A stretch of 27,935 bases of DNA from JBBDXA01 sp040902585. GTDB taxonomy: Bacteria > Planctomycetota > Phycisphaerae > Phycisphaerales > Phycisphaeraceae. Below are positions 1 to 6,153 of this stretch, in pieces. The position numbers and the translations under genes are program-made. Position 1 is the stretch's first letter. The number at the start of each line of letters is the position of its first letter. The notes beneath the pieces were generated by a model. That model did not search any database, was not told where the DNA came from, and saw only the letters and a program-made list of their open reading frames with translations. Where the stretch lies: assembly GCA_040902585.1 (NCBI GenBank), contig JBBDXA010000131.1, positions 1 to 27,935 on the forward strand, written 5' to 3'.

Positions 1-47
1 TCGTGAATATGTCGCGCAGTTCGTATGCCCCTTATCGAGCGCGCGGA

Positions 48-53
48 TATAAT
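48..53 (+). promoter_or_regulatory. -10 box of the first TA operon
   Basis: A perfect TATAAT lies 21 bases before the chosen antitoxin start. The expected start of transcription would be near position 60, giving a leader of about 15 bases. I see no convincing -35 hexamer at normal spacing. The same hexamer sits in a similar place before the second antitoxin of this family (2365-2370). Confidence 0.55.
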
Positions 54-74
54 GGCTTGAAAGCGAGAACACCC

Positions 75-305
75 ATGACTCTGAACGAACTCGAACGTCG
101 CGCCTTGGAGTTGTCAACTGCCGAACGCGAGCTTCTGGCCACGCGCCTCCTGACCAGCGTTGATAACCCCGACTGCTTCCAGTTGGAGGACGGGCTCCTC
201 GACGTTTTGCAGCGCCGCCTGGCCGAGCTTGTCGCCGATCCCTCTTCCGGCGTCCCGGCCCGGCAAGTCCATGATGAGGTGAAGCGGAAGCACGGATGGA
301 ATTGA
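75..305 (+). CDS. Unstab_antitox-type addiction module antitoxin
   Basis: This 76-residue protein looks like the antitoxin half of a type II toxin-antitoxin pair. Antitoxins of this family bind and neutralise a RelE/ParE toxin and usually repress their own operon; that role is taken from the family. The N-terminus MTLNELERRALELS followed by AERELLATRLL is typical of the Unstab_antitox group, as is the C-terminal stretch ending KRKHGWN. An in-frame ATG exists at position 3, but the start at 75 aligns with the second antitoxin in this window (2407) and lies just downstream of a TATAAT box. The last 10 bases overlap the toxin gene, which implies translational coupling. The 77-residue paralogue at 2407-2640 shares the ERELLATRLL block. 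Confidence 0.82.
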   Translation: MTLNELERRALELSTAERELLATRLLTSVDNPDCFQLEDGLLDVLQRRLAELVADPSSGVPARQVHDEVKRKHGWN

Positions 306-589
306 TCTATCACCGTGAGGCGCGCGAAGAACTCGAAGAAGCCATCGCGTATTACGAAGAGCAGTGTGAGGGACTTGGCGCAGCATTGCAGAACGAGGTC
401 ATCGCGGCCGAGCATCGCATCGAACTCGCGCCCGAGCGGTGGGTGGCGTTTCACCCTCCCTTTCGCCGGGTGCTGCTGAATCGCTTTCCCTATTCAGTTA
501 TTTACGCAATTCAAAAGGACTACATTTTCATCGTTGCCGTCGCACATCATCGCCGCCAGCAGGGCTATTGGCTTGATCGTATGAAGTGA
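296..589 (+). CDS. RelE/ParE-family toxin
   Basis: This 97-residue protein matches the RelE/ParE toxin fold. It opens with MELIYHREAREELEEA, carries a central helix pair, and has a C-terminal part with RFPYSVIYAI and VAVAHHRRQQGYWLDR. The VxxxxHxxRxxxYW pattern near the end is characteristic of this family. Members cleave mRNA at the ribosome or poison gyrase; which applies here cannot be told from sequence. The start codon lies inside the antitoxin gene, so the two genes overlap by 10 bases. Length and both ends are normal, so the toxin appears intact, in contrast to the remnant beginning at 2631. Confidence 0.85.
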   Translation: MELIYHREAREELEEAIAYYEEQCEGLGAALQNEVIAAEHRIELAPERWVAFHPPFRRVLLNRFPYSVIYAIQKDYIFIVAVAHHRRQQGYWLDRMK

Positions 590-603
590 TTGTCGTGAGG
601 GCA

Positions 604-754
604 TCAGGCCCTTGTGACTGCCGGCGACCCCGTCGCTTTAATCTCACGCGCCAGCTTGGCGCGACCAGCCTTGAGCGTTCTCAAAACCGCCTTCCTCCGC
701 CTCTTCGAGGAAGAGGACAAGTTTCCCGTCGCTGACTGTGTAGCTTTTTCCCAT
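604..754 (-). pseudogene. HicB-like antitoxin remnant, deleted and frameshifted
   Basis: Read from 754 downwards, the minus strand begins MGKSYTVSDGKL and continues VLFLEEAEEGGF, which resembles the start of short HicB-family antitoxins. That frame then runs into a stop after 36 codons. The typical end of such proteins, LRTLKAGRAKLAREIKAT, is present in another frame and stops at 604. The middle of the usual domain is missing, so an internal deletion that also shifted the frame is the simplest reading. The remnant converges on the intact antitoxin/toxin pair with a gap of only 14 bases. A shorter copy of the same start occurs at 2665-2699. The family name is from memory of the motif pattern and should be tested by a profile search. 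Confidence 0.6.
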
Positions 755-764
755 GGCTTCCCCG

Positions 765-770
765 TATTAT
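765..770 (+). promoter_or_regulatory. possible -10 box for the beta-helix gene
   Basis: TATTAT lies 34 bases before the chosen start at 805, which would give a leader of roughly 28 bases. No good -35 hexamer is visible. The site lies just outside the 5' end of the HicB remnant on the other strand. Confidence 0.3.
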
Positions 771-792
771 CGCCTGAATCCTTCAAATGATC

Positions 793-797
793 AAGGA
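793..797 (+). promoter_or_regulatory. Shine-Dalgarno site deciding the beta-helix start
   Basis: AAGGA is placed seven bases before the ATG at 805. An upstream in-frame ATG at 787 has no such site and would put six extra residues before the Tat signal. The ribosome site therefore favours 805. Confidence 0.5.
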
Positions 798-804
798 CCT
801 GCCC

Positions 805-2376
805 ATGCTTCACTTGCCGCCCTCCCGCCGTGACCTCCTGCTCCTTTCCGCAGCCGGCCTCGGCACGCTCGCTCTGCCGCGATGGGCCTTCGCCGCCGAA
901 GGTCTGCCGACGCATGACCCTGCCGCGGCCTTGAAGCTGCCCTGGACCGGCAGGTTCAAGTGGAACAACGTCGTCGATGTGACGAAGTTCCCCGGCGACG
1001 ATTGGCTGGCGAAACTCAACGCGGCGCAGGCGGCGGTCGTGGCGAAGGACGGCGCTGGCACCGGGGGCGGCGTGGTTTTCTTCCCGGCCGGGACTTACGA
1101 GTTCAAGGATCACGTGAAGCTCAAGGACGGCATCGTCCTGCGCGGGGCGGAGCCGAAGGTTGTCTCGCTGGCGCAGAATGATCGCTACGATCCGCCGACG
1201 AAGTTCGAGTTCCCGAAATACAAGCCGCTGCTCGAAGGCGACGGCACACCGATTGACACCGCCTTCAAAGGCGTCTATCTCGACAACCCGACCGGCGGCC
1301 AGTTCACGGGCCTGGTCCATATCGCCATCAACCGCGGGCACATTCATCTGGGCGAAGGCGAGAACCATGCGTGCAAAGGCCATCGCATCGTGTTCGGCTG
1401 CGTCCTGCGCAACGCGGCTGTCGCCGATGAGAACATCCCCAAACTCGCCACCGGCCAGCACAAGTGGCAGCGCTTCACGAAGCGGCATCACGCGGCGATC
1501 GACGTTGTCGGCGAGAACGTGCTCATCGCCAACAACCGCCTGCCGCGGTCCGGCGAGGACAACTTCGCGATGAAGGGCTACGTGCTCTCCCTCGGCAAGG
1601 GCCAGACGCAGGCGTTCGATGATGTCGTCTTTGATTACGACAACCGCCCGGGCCTTTACATCAACCACTACTGCGTCGGTGGCTCAGGCGGCAGTGGCGA
1701 CGATGGCACGCCGCAGTCGCACCCCTTCGGCTTCCGCAAGGGCACCGTCATCCGCGACAACTACATCTACAACTCCGGCCGCATGGCCATCGGCTTCTGC
1801 GGCGACGGCGCCCTATGCGCAAGCAACATCATCCGCATCGCCAGGGATGTATGGCGGCCCACCGCCACCGGCGAAGCCATGACCCGCGGCTCCTCCACCA
1901 ACGACAACCGCGCCATCGAGATGCGCGGCTGGCGCTGGGTCGTGGACGGCAATGACTACGAAGTCCACCGCAACTGGGCCGCCGACCGCAAGTACCTCAT
2001 CAACGACGGCGAAGGCCTGATGCACGAAGACCATTGCAATTCGACCATCCAGGACAGCCGTCTGACCAACAACCGAGGCAATGCGTACCTGTCCATCTAC
2101 AAGTGCGGCCCGATCGACGGCCTGCTCGTGGAAGGCAACGACATCAACGTGGCGCGGGGCACGGCGATCATGGTCGTCGCCGACCGCAACAGCGGCAGGC
2201 AGCCGATCAGCAATGTCACCATTGCAAACAACAAGACCCGCGGCGGCGGCATCGCGGTGGGCGGCGAGCCGGCGAAGAATGTGGTCGTGAAGAACAACAA
2301 GCACAGCGGCACGGGCGGGAAGATCGACAACCGGGCGGCGGCGAAGTTGGAGGGGAATGAAGGGTATAATGCATAA
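805..2376 (+). CDS. Tat-exported right-handed beta-helix (pectate lyase-like) protein
   Basis: The 523-residue product begins with a twin-arginine signal: SRRDLLLL, a hydrophobic stretch, then ALPRWAFAAEG as the likely cleavage region. It should therefore be exported folded. The segment GGVVFFPAGTYEF followed by LKDGIVLRGAEPK, around residues 85-120, is the usual N-terminal part of pectate-lyase-like beta-helix proteins. The rest is rich in short strand-turn repeats containing Asn, such as VLIANNRLPRSGEDN, VIRDNYIYNSG and VTIANNKTRGG. Many relatives are polysaccharide lyases or hydrolases, but I cannot name a substrate or a catalytic set here. The gene lies between two toxin-antitoxin blocks, and the TATAAT for the second block is inside its last codons. 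Confidence 0.75.
   Translation: MLHLPPSRRDLLLLSAAGLGTLALPRWAFAAEGLPTHDPAAALKLPWTGRFKWNNVVDVTKFPGDDWLAKLNAAQAAVVAKDGAGTGGGVVFFPAGTYEFKDHVKLKDGIVLRGAEPKVVSLAQNDRYDPPTKFEFPKYKPLLEGDGTPIDTAFKGVYLDNPTGGQFTGLVHIAINRGHIHLGEGENHACKGHRIVFGCVLRNAAVADENIPKLATGQHKWQRFTKRHHAAIDVVGENVLIANNRLPRSGEDNFAMKGYVLSLGKGQTQAFDDVVFDYDNRPGLYINHYCVGGSGGSGDDGTPQSHPFGFRKGTVIRDNYIYNSGRMAIGFCGDGALCASNIIRIARDVWRPTATGEAMTRGSSTNDNRAIEMRGWRWVVDGNDYEVHRNWAADRKYLINDGEGLMHEDHCNSTIQDSRLTNNRGNAYLSIYKCGPIDGLLVEGNDINVARGTAIMVVADRNSGRQPISNVTIANNKTRGGGIAVGGEPAKNVVVKNNKHSGTGGKIDNRAAAKLEGNEGYNA
2365..2370 (+). promoter_or_regulatory. -10 box of the second antitoxin, inside the preceding gene
   Basis: A perfect TATAAT forms part of the last Tyr and Asn codons of the beta-helix gene, six bases before the end of its stop codon. 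It lies 36 bases before the antitoxin start at 2407. This placement parallels the TATAAT upstream of the first antitoxin. No clear -35 was found. Confidence 0.5.
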
Positions 2377-2394
2377 CAGAGAAATCGATGCCAT

Positions 2395-2399
2395 GGGAG
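2395..2399 (+). promoter_or_regulatory. Shine-Dalgarno site deciding the antitoxin start
   Basis: GGGAG is one base from the ATG at 2401 but seven bases from the ATG at 2407. The second spacing is normal for initiation, so 2407 is preferred. It also matches the start of the paralogue at 75. Confidence 0.5.
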
Positions 2400-2406
2400 T
2401 ATGAAG

Positions 2407-2640
2407 ATGACACTGACTGAAGTCGAACAACTCGCCCTTTCACTATCGCCCAATGAACGCGAGTTACTCGCGACCCGGCTGCTGAGCAGCCTTGATGAGG
2501 TCGTGGATCAAGATGACCTGCCACCCGGTTGGAAGGAAACGGTTCTCGCACGGAAGGCGGACATGGATTCGGGACGGGACAAAGGCATTCAGCATGACAA
2601 GATATATGACGAGATCCGAGGGGAACTTGGATGGAAATAA
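2407..2640 (+). CDS. orphan Unstab_antitox-type antitoxin (second copy)
   Basis: This 77-residue protein starts MTLTEVEQLALSLS and contains NERELLATRLLSSLDE, so it is clearly a paralogue of the antitoxin at 75-305. Its end, YDEIRGELGWK, matches the usual family end. The first 10 bases of a toxin gene overlap its stop codon just as in the intact module, but that toxin is broken (2631-2768). It is therefore predicted to be an antitoxin without a working partner next to it. It might neutralise the intact toxin at 296-589, a possibility that sequence alone cannot settle. The start was chosen from the GGGAG spacing and the alignment with the paralogue. Confidence 0.8.
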   Translation: MTLTEVEQLALSLSPNERELLATRLLSSLDEVVDQDDLPPGWKETVLARKADMDSGRDKGIQHDKIYDEIRGELGWK

Positions 2641-2768
2641 CCTATCACTCCGGGGCGAAGCGTGAGTTTGCCGTCGCTTACTGTGTACTTCTTACCCATT
2701 CGTTGGTCCGTCTGGCTGTGTTTGCGTTTCTGCAATCAACTCGAATTTACGGCACCCTGCAAAAATGA
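2631..2768 (+). pseudogene. truncated RelE/ParE toxin joined to inverted HicB start
   Basis: The reading frame opens MEITYHSGAKRE, which resembles the first residues of the intact toxin at 296. After about 12 codons the similarity ends, and the sequence becomes the reverse complement of a HicB-like gene start (2665-2699). The frame then runs through unrelated sequence to a stop at 2766, giving a 45-codon hybrid that lacks the toxin core and its C-terminal catalytic region. The 10-base overlap with the antitoxin gene is preserved. This is a decayed toxin, and the hybrid peptide is not expected to work as one. Confidence 0.65.
2665..2699 (-). pseudogene. fragment of HicB-like antitoxin start
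   Basis: On the minus strand an ATG at 2699 begins MGKKYTVSDGKL, nearly the same as the start of the remnant at 754. I count 29 identical bases of 35 between the two. Similarity ends at the point where the truncated toxin begins in the opposite direction. Only the first dozen codons of the gene survive. Confidence 0.5.
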
Positions 2769-2773
2769 CACTT

Positions 2774-3859
2774 TTAGTTTGTCGTGAGGTATTCGATGAT
2801 TGCAGGATTAATCCACAACAACATGAGTACCCATCCCCCAATACATGCACCGGACGCGATTATTGCACGCAACGTCCAAGATCGCACAGACTCCGATACC
2901 GCATCAGCGGCGCACGTTCTACGTCGCCGGGTTAAATGTGCAACCAATACGCCGATTGCGAACCCGAGCAAACCGAACAGTACGAACCCTTTGACGAACG
3001 AAACGAATATAGTCCAGAACAACACCTGGTTCGCAGCGAACCAGAAGCGATATAAGTAGTCTTGATTCCCATCCCAAGCCCAAAACACACAGAGCGGGAT
3101 ACATAAGATGACGGGTGCTCCGCCAAGAGTTGCTCCCAACTGCTGGTTGTACGGATAAATCAGGCCGCCGATAATGATGAATGCGACAATCAGGGCACAA
3201 GCAACAGCAATAGGTGGTGAGATTTTAGCCCATAGTAATCCGGTATCAATCATCGCCAGTCCCGCGCCAATTAACGTTGCGATAGACATGCCCTTCATTG
3301 CGGCCACCCTCACGGGGCGATAGAGGGAATCAAGCATTGAGTACGAACGTGTCACTTCACGCAATGGTGCCCAAGGAAGTGCATGGGACCGGTGCGCTTG
3401 GACCTGGGCAGGGCAATCGCCGTTGATCACTCCCGAAACGAGGTCATCGCTCAATTTGCTGAGATGGTCAGGCACCGGAAATCTATGAACCACCCCATCT
3501 GTAGTCTTAACAGCGATGACGGTATCCTCCGGGTTGCTACGATTTGTAAAACTATATCCACAATCGCAGCTACTCGCGCTTGGCTCGTTCACGAGGCCGC
3601 ATCGAGGGCACTTCTTCTCGATGTTGCGAAGACCGGGGGGAAGGCGTACTTTCCGCGAACGACCAATTGGATCTTGCAGTAATGGCTCGTCGCGCATGCC
3701 GATGGGGTCTGAAGCATCAGACGCCAAAATACCTGGCTCCGGTGAGCTGCCAACTTTAGGGTCGTTTCCCTTTCCGATGATCGCTTGGCACGATGGGCAC
3801 CGACCGTCCGCCTTCGGCATCACCATTACGTCACATTCGGGACATCGCAAGACTGCCAT
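2774..3859 (-). CDS. double zinc-ribbon multi-pass membrane protein
   Basis: The function of this 361-residue protein is not recognised. It begins with a zinc ribbon made of C6xxC9 and C21xxC24. A second cysteine cluster follows, with C84xxC87 and C98xC100 (CPRCGLV, then SSCDCGYSF). A linker leads to about four or five hydrophobic helices in the C-terminal half, including stretches near GLIYPYNQQ, VILCIPLCVFWAW and GGWVLMLLW, and a basic loop with LTRRRR. Zinc ribbons in front of membrane helices are frequent in planctomycetes and often serve regulation or assembly; that is only context. The start has a good AAAGGA ribosome site. By eye the base composition is clearly lower in GC than its neighbours, which may mean recent arrival. 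It lies 60 bases downstream of the Trx/PDZ gene on the same strand. Confidence 0.7.
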   Translation of the reverse strand: MAVLRCPECDVMVMPKADGRCPSCQAIIGKGNDPKVGSSPEPGILASDASDPIGMRDEPLLQDPIGRSRKVRLPPGLRNIEKKCPRCGLVNEPSASSCDCGYSFTNRSNPEDTVIAVKTTDGVVHRFPVPDHLSKLSDDLVSGVINGDCPAQVQAHRSHALPWAPLREVTRSYSMLDSLYRPVRVAAMKGMSIATLIGAGLAMIDTGLLWAKISPPIAVACALIVAFIIIGGLIYPYNQQLGATLGGAPVILCIPLCVFWAWDGNQDYLYRFWFAANQVLFWTIFVSFVKGFVLFGLLGFAIGVLVAHLTRRRRTCAADAVSESVRSWTLRAIIASGACIGGWVLMLLWINPAIIEYLTTN

Positions 3860-3919
3860 AGCATTTCCTTTAGAAGCATATTGCCTTCTGTAACTGGCAA
3901 CATTTATCCAATTTGCGGC

Positions 3920-5245
3920 TCAGGGCAGCGTCACCTTCAGGTCCATCTTCTTCCCGCCGCGCAGGATCGTCGCCTTGATCGTGTCGCCGGGCTGCTTTTT
4001 CTGCACGCCGTAGGCGAGCAGCGCGCTTTCGGTCATGCGATTCGTCAGGCCGTCCCACATGATGATGATGTCGCCCTTTTCGAAGCCCGCCCGCTTGGCG
4101 ACGGCGTGATCGCCGTATTGCCCGACGTGCGCCAGCTTGAACGCCATCTGCGTCGCGGTCAGGTTGGCGGCCTTGCGGTCGGCATCGCTCATATCATCGG
4201 GCTTCATCCCGCCCAGGCCCATGCGGCGATATTCCCATGCTGAAGCGCGCCAGGTGATATCGCTGATGCGCCGCCAGCCGTTGTCGAGTTTCAGTGAGAC
4301 CTCGCGCGTCTCGCTGCCGCGCTTGAGAGATGCCTTAACCGAGCCGCCGGTCGCAGGCGTGTGATGCAGGACGTACTGCACATCGGCGATGGAAAGGATC
4401 GGCTGGCCGTCGAGCTTGATGATCTCATCGCCGACCTTCACGCCCGCCTTCGCCGCTGCCGAGTTGCTCGCCACTTCCGTCACCTTCGCCCGCTCCTTCG
4501 GGTCCAGGGACAGGCCCACGACGTCCGGCATCGGCCAGGGGAAGACCACTTCATCCGTCAGCGGCTTCTTGTCCTGGCGCAGGATCGCGCGCTGGGCGTC
4601 GCCGATCATGTGGCAGTGGATGCAGCTCTGCAACACCTGCCCGTTGTAGTCCGGGGCTTGGGTGTACTTCGTCAGCTTCGGATACAGCTCGGGCTTGGCG
4701 ACTGTCACGACAGGCCCGCGCTTGGCGGTGAGACTCGCTTTGTTCGCCGGGTAATCCTTGTGAACTTCCAGCGCGCCTTCCATGGCCTTGGAGAAGCTGT
4801 CCATGGAAAGGTCGCGCTCGGTTTCCTTCACATCCGAGCGCGTGCCGTAGCGGCCGTAGATCGTGCCATCGCTGTTCATGAAGAACGCGGCGAAGGATAA
4901 ATCGTAGTCAAACTGAAACTGCTGAAGGTCCATACCGTTGGCGTAGACGATGCGCACGCAGACGAACTTTTTCATCAGCTCTTCCATCCGCGCCTCGGCC
5001 CTTTGCAGCACCTGGGCATCGAAGCCCGAGCAGGCGTGGCACGGGATGCAGCGGAAGACGATGAGCATCGGCTTGCCGCTCTCCTTCGCCTGGGCTTTGC
5101 CCTTTTCCAGATCGTTGTAGACCCACAGCGGATCCTTGCTCACGTTCTGGCGGTCCTCCAGTACCTGCGTCCGGCGATCGATAGGCGCGGCCACGGCGGC
5201 GGCGGCGAAAGCAAGGATGACGCAAACGGTCAGGCGATGAGGCAT
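3920..5245 (-). CDS. secreted thioredoxin-fold/PDZ protein with two CxxCH motifs
   Basis: The 441-residue product starts with a Sec signal peptide (MPHRLTVCVILAF, cleavage after AAPI or nearby). Residues 40-160 look thioredoxin-like, with VFRCIPCHACSGFD carrying C66, C69 and C72. A second cysteine pair, C208xxC211H212 (SCIHCHMIGD), resembles a heme c site, and the first cluster also reads CxxCH. Two PDZ-like segments follow, near 245-320 (AAKAGVKVGDEIIKLDGQP) and 375-441 (AKRAGFEKGDIIIMWDG). This order resembles planctomycete proteins annotated as Trx7/PDZ (seleno)proteins; I see no in-frame TGA here. A role in periplasmic redox chemistry or protein quality control is inferred. The start at 5245 was chosen over 5302 because it begins the signal peptide and has GGAG eight bases upstream. 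Confidence 0.75.
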   Translation of the reverse strand: MPHRLTVCVILAFAAAAVAAPIDRRTQVLEDRQNVSKDPLWVYNDLEKGKAQAKESGKPMLIVFRCIPCHACSGFDAQVLQRAEARMEELMKKFVCVRIVYANGMDLQQFQFDYDLSFAAFFMNSDGTIYGRYGTRSDVKETERDLSMDSFSKAMEGALEVHKDYPANKASLTAKRGPVVTVAKPELYPKLTKYTQAPDYNGQVLQSCIHCHMIGDAQRAILRQDKKPLTDEVVFPWPMPDVVGLSLDPKERAKVTEVASNSAAAKAGVKVGDEIIKLDGQPILSIADVQYVLHHTPATGGSVKASLKRGSETREVSLKLDNGWRRISDITWRASAWEYRRMGLGGMKPDDMSDADRKAANLTATQMAFKLAHVGQYGDHAVAKRAGFEKGDIIIMWDGLTNRMTESALLAYGVQKKQPGDTIKATILRGGKKMDLKVTLP

Positions 5246-5395
5246 GAAGGAATCTCCACAAGCGGGGGTGACGGTCCGGCTACAGGTTTCAACGTCGTTC
5301 AACCATCATTGTCCGATCAATGGCCGGCGGCTACAGGTTCCGCCGCTCCTGCACGGACTTCGCGTGTCGCTAGACTGTGCCGCGGAGCCCCACCC

Positions 5396-5962
5396 ATGCC
5401 CAAAGTTCTGCTGCCCATTGGCGACGCCACGGAGACGCTCGACACGTTCTACCCCCTCTTCCGCCTGCCGGAGGATGGGTTTGAAGTCGTGGTCGCCGGG
5501 CCTGAAGCCCGCGTCTATCACAGTGTCATGCATGAGATTCCGCCTGCTGCGCAGGGCGAGCCGAAGTGGGACATCACCCGCGAGTCGCCGAGCTATCACC
5601 TCAAGGCGACGGTGGCGTTCAAGGATGTGAAGCCGGAGGAATATGCCGGGCTGTTCGTCAGCGGCGGGCGCGCGCCCGAATATCTGCGCTACGATGCGGA
5701 CCTCTTGCGCATCACGCGGCATTTCTTTGACACCAACAAACCCGTGGCATCGCTGTGTCACGGCGTGGAGATTCTCACAGCCGCGGGCGTGATCAAGGGA
5801 CGGAAGATGACGACCGTGGCCAAGTGCAAGATGGATGTGGAACAGGGCGAGGCGACGTATGTGAACGAAGCGTGTGTGGTCGATGGCAATCTGGTGACAG
5901 CTCGCACGTGGCATGACAATACGCCGCTCTTGAAGGCGTTTATCGAGATGTTGAAAAAGTGA
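5396..5962 (+). CDS. DJ-1/PfpI-family protein
   Basis: This 188-residue protein has the class I amidotransferase-like fold of the DJ-1/PfpI family. It starts MPKVLLPIGDATE, contains the SGGRAPEYLR segment around residues 89-98, and has a nucleophile elbow at ASLCHGVEIL with Cys121 followed by His122. The family includes glyoxalase/deglycase-like enzymes, putative peptidases and stress proteins, so the exact reaction is uncertain. It has no signal peptide and should be cytoplasmic. The ATG at 5396 has GGAG eight bases upstream. An open frame extends back to 5003, but that part lies over the Trx/PDZ gene. Its stop codon is overlapped by an 8-base tandem repeat. It is divergent from the Trx/PDZ gene, with about 150 bases between their starts. 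Confidence 0.82.
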   Translation: MPKVLLPIGDATETLDTFYPLFRLPEDGFEVVVAGPEARVYHSVMHEIPPAAQGEPKWDITRESPSYHLKATVAFKDVKPEEYAGLFVSGGRAPEYLRYDADLLRITRHFFDTNKPVASLCHGVEILTAAGVIKGRKMTTVAKCKMDVEQGEATYVNEACVVDGNLVTARTWHDNTPLLKAFIEMLKK

Positions 5963-6000
5963 GGGACGGAGGGACGAAGGGACGTAGGGACGAAGGGAGG
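5961..6000 (+). repeat. 8-base tandem repeat, five copies
   Basis: The unit NAGGGACG occurs five times in a row, with the last copy changed to AAGGGAGG. The first copy includes two bases of the PfpI stop codon. It is a simple purine-rich repeat with no visible coding role. Confidence 0.75.
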
Positions 6001-6020
6001 AACGGAGAGAGTGGATTGAT

Positions 6021-6149
6021 TCCCCTCCCTCGTAGGGAGGGGTTAGGGGAGGGTCGGGGGAACGGTCAATGTGGACTGCCGTGGCAAGGGAGAATTGAAG
6101 GCTTCGTTGGCTCGACCCTCCCCCAGCCCCTCCCTGAGAGGGAGGGGAG
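6021..6149. repeat. long imperfect inverted repeat with G-rich arms
   Basis: The arm at 6021-6057 and the reverse complement of 6113-6149 agree over about 37 bases with roughly five differences. Each arm also has its own small hairpin: CCCCTCCCT faces AGGGAGGGG across a three- to four-base loop. The arms are separated by about 55 bases. On the plus strand the left arm holds four G-runs within 6035-6060 that could form a quadruplex. The element lies between the convergent PfpI and PQQ-propeller genes and ends four bases from the stop codon of the latter. It may act as a transcription end for both, or be a mobile palindromic repeat. Confidence 0.7.
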
Positions 6150-6153
6150 CCGA

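Noticed and set aside
757..1668. Long minus-strand open frame over the beta-helix gene
   Set aside because: It is the shadow of the well-supported plus-strand gene in GC-rich sequence. Only the short part at 604-754 has independent similarity, as a HicB remnant.
5003..5395. N-terminal extension of the PfpI-family gene
   Set aside because: The extension lies antisense to the Trx/PDZ gene. The start at 5396 has a good ribosome site and matches the usual family start.
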